In this document: positions 62,246 to 64,000 of the stretch, piece by piece
How positions within the stretch are numbered: position 1 is the first letter of the stretch
Layout: each line of letters opens with the position of its first letter
Assembly: GCF_014270105.1 (NCBI RefSeq)
Contig: NZ_JACNMF010000001.1
Coordinates: forward strand, 186,001-250,000
Origin: Hyunsoonleella aquatilis
GTDB lineage: Bacteria > Bacteroidota > Bacteroidia > Flavobacteriales > Flavobacteriaceae
Length of the DNA stretch: 64,000 nt
Direction: 5' to 3'
Position numbers and translations under genes: made by a program
The notes under the pieces: model-generated
Database searches by the model: none
What the model saw: the letters and a program-made list of their open reading frames with translations, nothing else
What the model was told of the DNA's origin: nothing

Positions 62246-64000
62246 TTATGCCTTAATTGGCAGATTTTGAATGTCTTTTTGAATTCGATTTAAAGCCATT
62301 TCACATTCTTTAAGCTCATTTAGCACCGTGGTTTTAATATCTTCAAAATGATCTTTTGCAGTACCAAACATATTTTGGTAATACGCAATCCCTGCCTTCA
62401 TATTGGTTGCAAATGTTCTGAAGTATTTCTCTTCTTTTTTACTCATGGCTGTTTTGGCTTCTTCAAATCTTTTTGTCAGATAGTCTATGTAAATATGGAG
62501 TTCTTTAATGAAGAAATTAGGTCTATCATCTCGAGACACCATGTTGGTTCTTCCATAGATATGATCTGTCATATTTTGAAGGCTCATTACTTTTGAATAG
62601 TAAGCCATATTTGGCCCCGGGCAAACTGAAACGCCTTCACCTTCAACTTTGGTGTCCAAATTATACTTTAGCAAAGCAGCCGTTCCTAGGCCTACGCAGG
62701 TACACGATTTTTCAATAATCTTATTGTACTCCTTTTGATAGTTTTCTGCGTCTAATCCTTGTTCATCAAGTGCCTTGATTTTTAAATATTGATACTCCCT
62801 GGATGCCGTACAAATACCAGTTTCTTTATACTCTTTATTGAGTGCAACAAACTTTTTAGGGCATGAACTCCCGGGTCTATTTTTATCAATAAGCGTCTGT
62901 TTTTCAATATCTTTTGTATTGCCTTTTAAGTTATTGAAAGGCACGCCCAAAGGTGAAATATCGCTTAAATACAAATCTTCTTCTTTGGCTTTGGTTAATT
63001 TATCCAAAGTCTTTTTGTCAACGGTTGTGGCCTCTGGCACCAACAAAAATGGGCTGCCCCAACCCACGGAATCCAAATTATAATGCTCCAACAAAAACGC
63101 GTGTTCCTCTTCCGTTCCCACACCTCCCTGGGCAGTTATCTCAATGGATAATGTTTGTTTTGGAACTACTTTGTTTTGATTTTCAAGCTCCTGATTTAAA
63201 ACACTTTGTATAGCTTCTTGGAGCTCCTGACGTTTTTCTTTAAACTCGGCCAGTACAGGCCCCAACAGATACCCATCAGTAGCAAAGGCGTGACCGCCAC
63301 AATTCAATCCGGATTCAATCCTATATTCTGACACCCAAAGGCCTTTTTTTGCTAAAAATTTCCCTTGTATAAGTGCGGACCTATAATCGCTTACCTTTAA
63401 GATGATACGCTTTTTAAAACTGCCATTTTCATCAGGAAAAAAATCGTCAAATTGTCCCATATAACTGTACAGCCTTGGGTTCATTCCAGCTGAAAGCACT
63501 ACCGAAGAATTCAATTTACTATTGGCAAAACCACGTAAAGCGGCATGGGCATCGTTATATTCCGAAGGCAATTTTTCCTTGTCTTTATAATTATCCTTAT
63601 CCACCTTGGTCATGATATTAACATCAATTGCGCCCATGACCAAATTGTTGGAAGCCCAGGTTTTTATTTCAGAAAAATTAAACCCTTTTGAAGTCAATTT
63701 TTTAAATTCTGATTTTAGTTTTGAATTTTCGGGCAACATATGTATGTATGCCAAAAGTTCATCGCCCTTTTTGGCCGTCATGTTTTTTAAAGACTCAAAC
63801 TTTTTATCTGCTAAATCACTAATTAAATCTAAATATGAGGTAATTCGTTTTGCCCTAAAATCATCTATTTTATCTGTGATCTCTTGATAGGGTATTTCAA
63901 ACTTTTCGCTGTACATTTTCCGTAATTTCTCCAGTAAAATATCGTCAACTAATGAAATTACAGAGTCCATACCGTATTGGGCCACTTTTAGCGGTGTATC
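62246..64000 (-). CDS. 5'-truncated flavin-barrel-like protein with Cys-rich extension (unrecognised)
   Basis: The window edge cuts the gene: the frame stays open to 64000 (at least 584 codons seen). I do not recognise a named family. Numbering from the GTG at 63985, ESGLNCGGHAFATDG (224-238) resembles the GGH phosphate/flavin loop of nitronate monooxygenases. SIEITAQGGVGTEEEHAFLL (280-299), followed by VGWGSPFLLVPE (307-318), resembles their AAGGI.. .GT.FL end of a TIM barrel. The remaining part has cysteines at 375 (SCPKK), 392 (GICTA), 428 and 430 (SCTC) and 455 (VCPGP), which might bind an Fe-S cluster. It is monocistronic as far as visible, upstream of nadA on the same strand. Confidence 0.6.
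   Translation of the reverse strand, partial: DTPLKVAQYGMDSVISLVDDILLEKLRKMYSEKFEIPYQEITDKIDDFRAKRITSYLDLISDLADKKFESLKNMTAKKGDELLAYIHMLPENSKLKSEFKKLTSKGFNFSEIKTWASNNLVMGAIDVNIMTKVDKDNYKDKEKLPSEYNDAHAALRGFANSKLNSSVVLSAGMNPRLYSYMGQFDDFFPDENGSFKKRIILKVSDYRSALIQGKFLAKKGLWVSEYRIESGLNCGGHAFATDGYLLGPVLAEFKEKRQELQEAIQSVLNQELENQNKVVPKQTLSIEITAQGGVGTEEEHAFLLEHYNLDSVGWGSPFLLVPEATTVDKKTLDKLTKAKEEDLYLSDISPLGVPFNNLKGNTKDIEKQTLIDKNRPGSSCPKKFVALNKEYKETGICTASREYQYLKIKALDEQGLDAENYQKEYNKIIEKSCTCVGLGTAALLKYNLDTKVEGEGVSVCPGPNMAYYSKVMSLQNMTDHIYGRTNMVSRDDRPNFFIKELHIYIDYLTKRFEEAKTAMSKKEEKYFRTFATNMKAGIAYYQNMFGTAKDHFEDIKTTVLNELKECEMALNRIQKDIQNLPIKA

Noticed and set aside
1-64000. tRNA and rRNA genes, CRISPR arrays
   Set aside because: No T-arm consensus within a cloverleaf, no conserved rRNA stretches and no regularly spaced direct repeats were found while reading both strands. 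The 10-base units at 58201 are too short for a CRISPR.

Overview
The window is a chromosomal segment of a marine-type flavobacterium (phylum Bacteroidota, most likely family Flavobacteriaceae). This rests on several things visible in the sequence. It encodes a type IX secretion protein (PorP/SprF), a protease with a type IX C-terminal sorting domain, and the Bacteroidota gene order CBS - nadK - DUF6089 - uppS - bamA - ompH - ompH - murI. Promoters follow the Bacteroidota pattern TTTG-N18/19-TAnnTTTG. There are no obvious Shine-Dalgarno sequences. Lipoproteins have typical lipoboxes and the base composition is AT-rich. No tRNA, rRNA, CRISPR array, prophage or intact insertion sequence was seen.

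Layout. 95-6552 (+): a MacAB/TolC-like export operon (ATPase, two permeases, membrane fusion protein, TolC) with tsaB attached. 6611-11325 (-): MscS channel, DUF1304 protein, thioredoxin-domain lipoprotein, dodecin and a NifU-domain Fe-S protein. 11486-16927: PorP/SprF, a von Willebrand lipoprotein, and a LytS/LytTR-type two-component pair. 17056-26082: gamma carbonic anhydrase, then a long minus-strand envelope cluster read from a CBS protein and NAD kinase through DUF6089, UppS, BamA and two OmpH/Skp proteins to glutamate racemase. 26155-32363 (+): pdxJ, a hydrolase, a small membrane protein, then tig, clpP, clpX and pth, a protein-quality-control block. 32370-38941: the secreted metalloprotease (-), ribF, an HTTM/VKGC-like membrane protein, and serS.

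38942-40823 is the most accessory-looking part: about 880 bases without a large gene, with a 16-T run, several inverted repeats and a 40-codon ORF, followed by an unrecognised Cys-containing lipoprotein and an RDD protein. 40960-49809 (+): TPR protein, SemiSWEET-like transporter, alanine dehydrogenase, zinc metallopeptidase, a membrane-anchored MutS-like ATPase, a coiled-coil exported protein, L-2-hydroxyglutarate oxidase and a nitrilase-family amidase. 49796-58669: Ig-like lipoprotein, ComF, glyS, an Lrp regulator next to a saccharopine dehydrogenase-like protein, DUF423, pckA and a tailless SSB. 58758-64000 (-): a lipoprotein of unknown function, nadB and nadA, and a 5'-truncated gene whose product resembles a nitronate-monooxygenase-type flavin barrel with a Cys-rich extension.

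Most of the window is ordinary housekeeping content. The items most worth a second look are: (1) a compound two-hairpin dispersed repeat (three copies) whose first stem differs in sequence between copies yet stays paired; (2) four helically phased 10-base ACAAACG units in a 387-base region upstream of the tailless ssb; (3) the unrecognised barrel/Cys-rich protein at the right edge; (4) a terminator hairpin that contains the apparent lhgO start codon; (5) -7 boxes that end only 4-5 bases before the start codons of glyS and the thioredoxin-domain gene.
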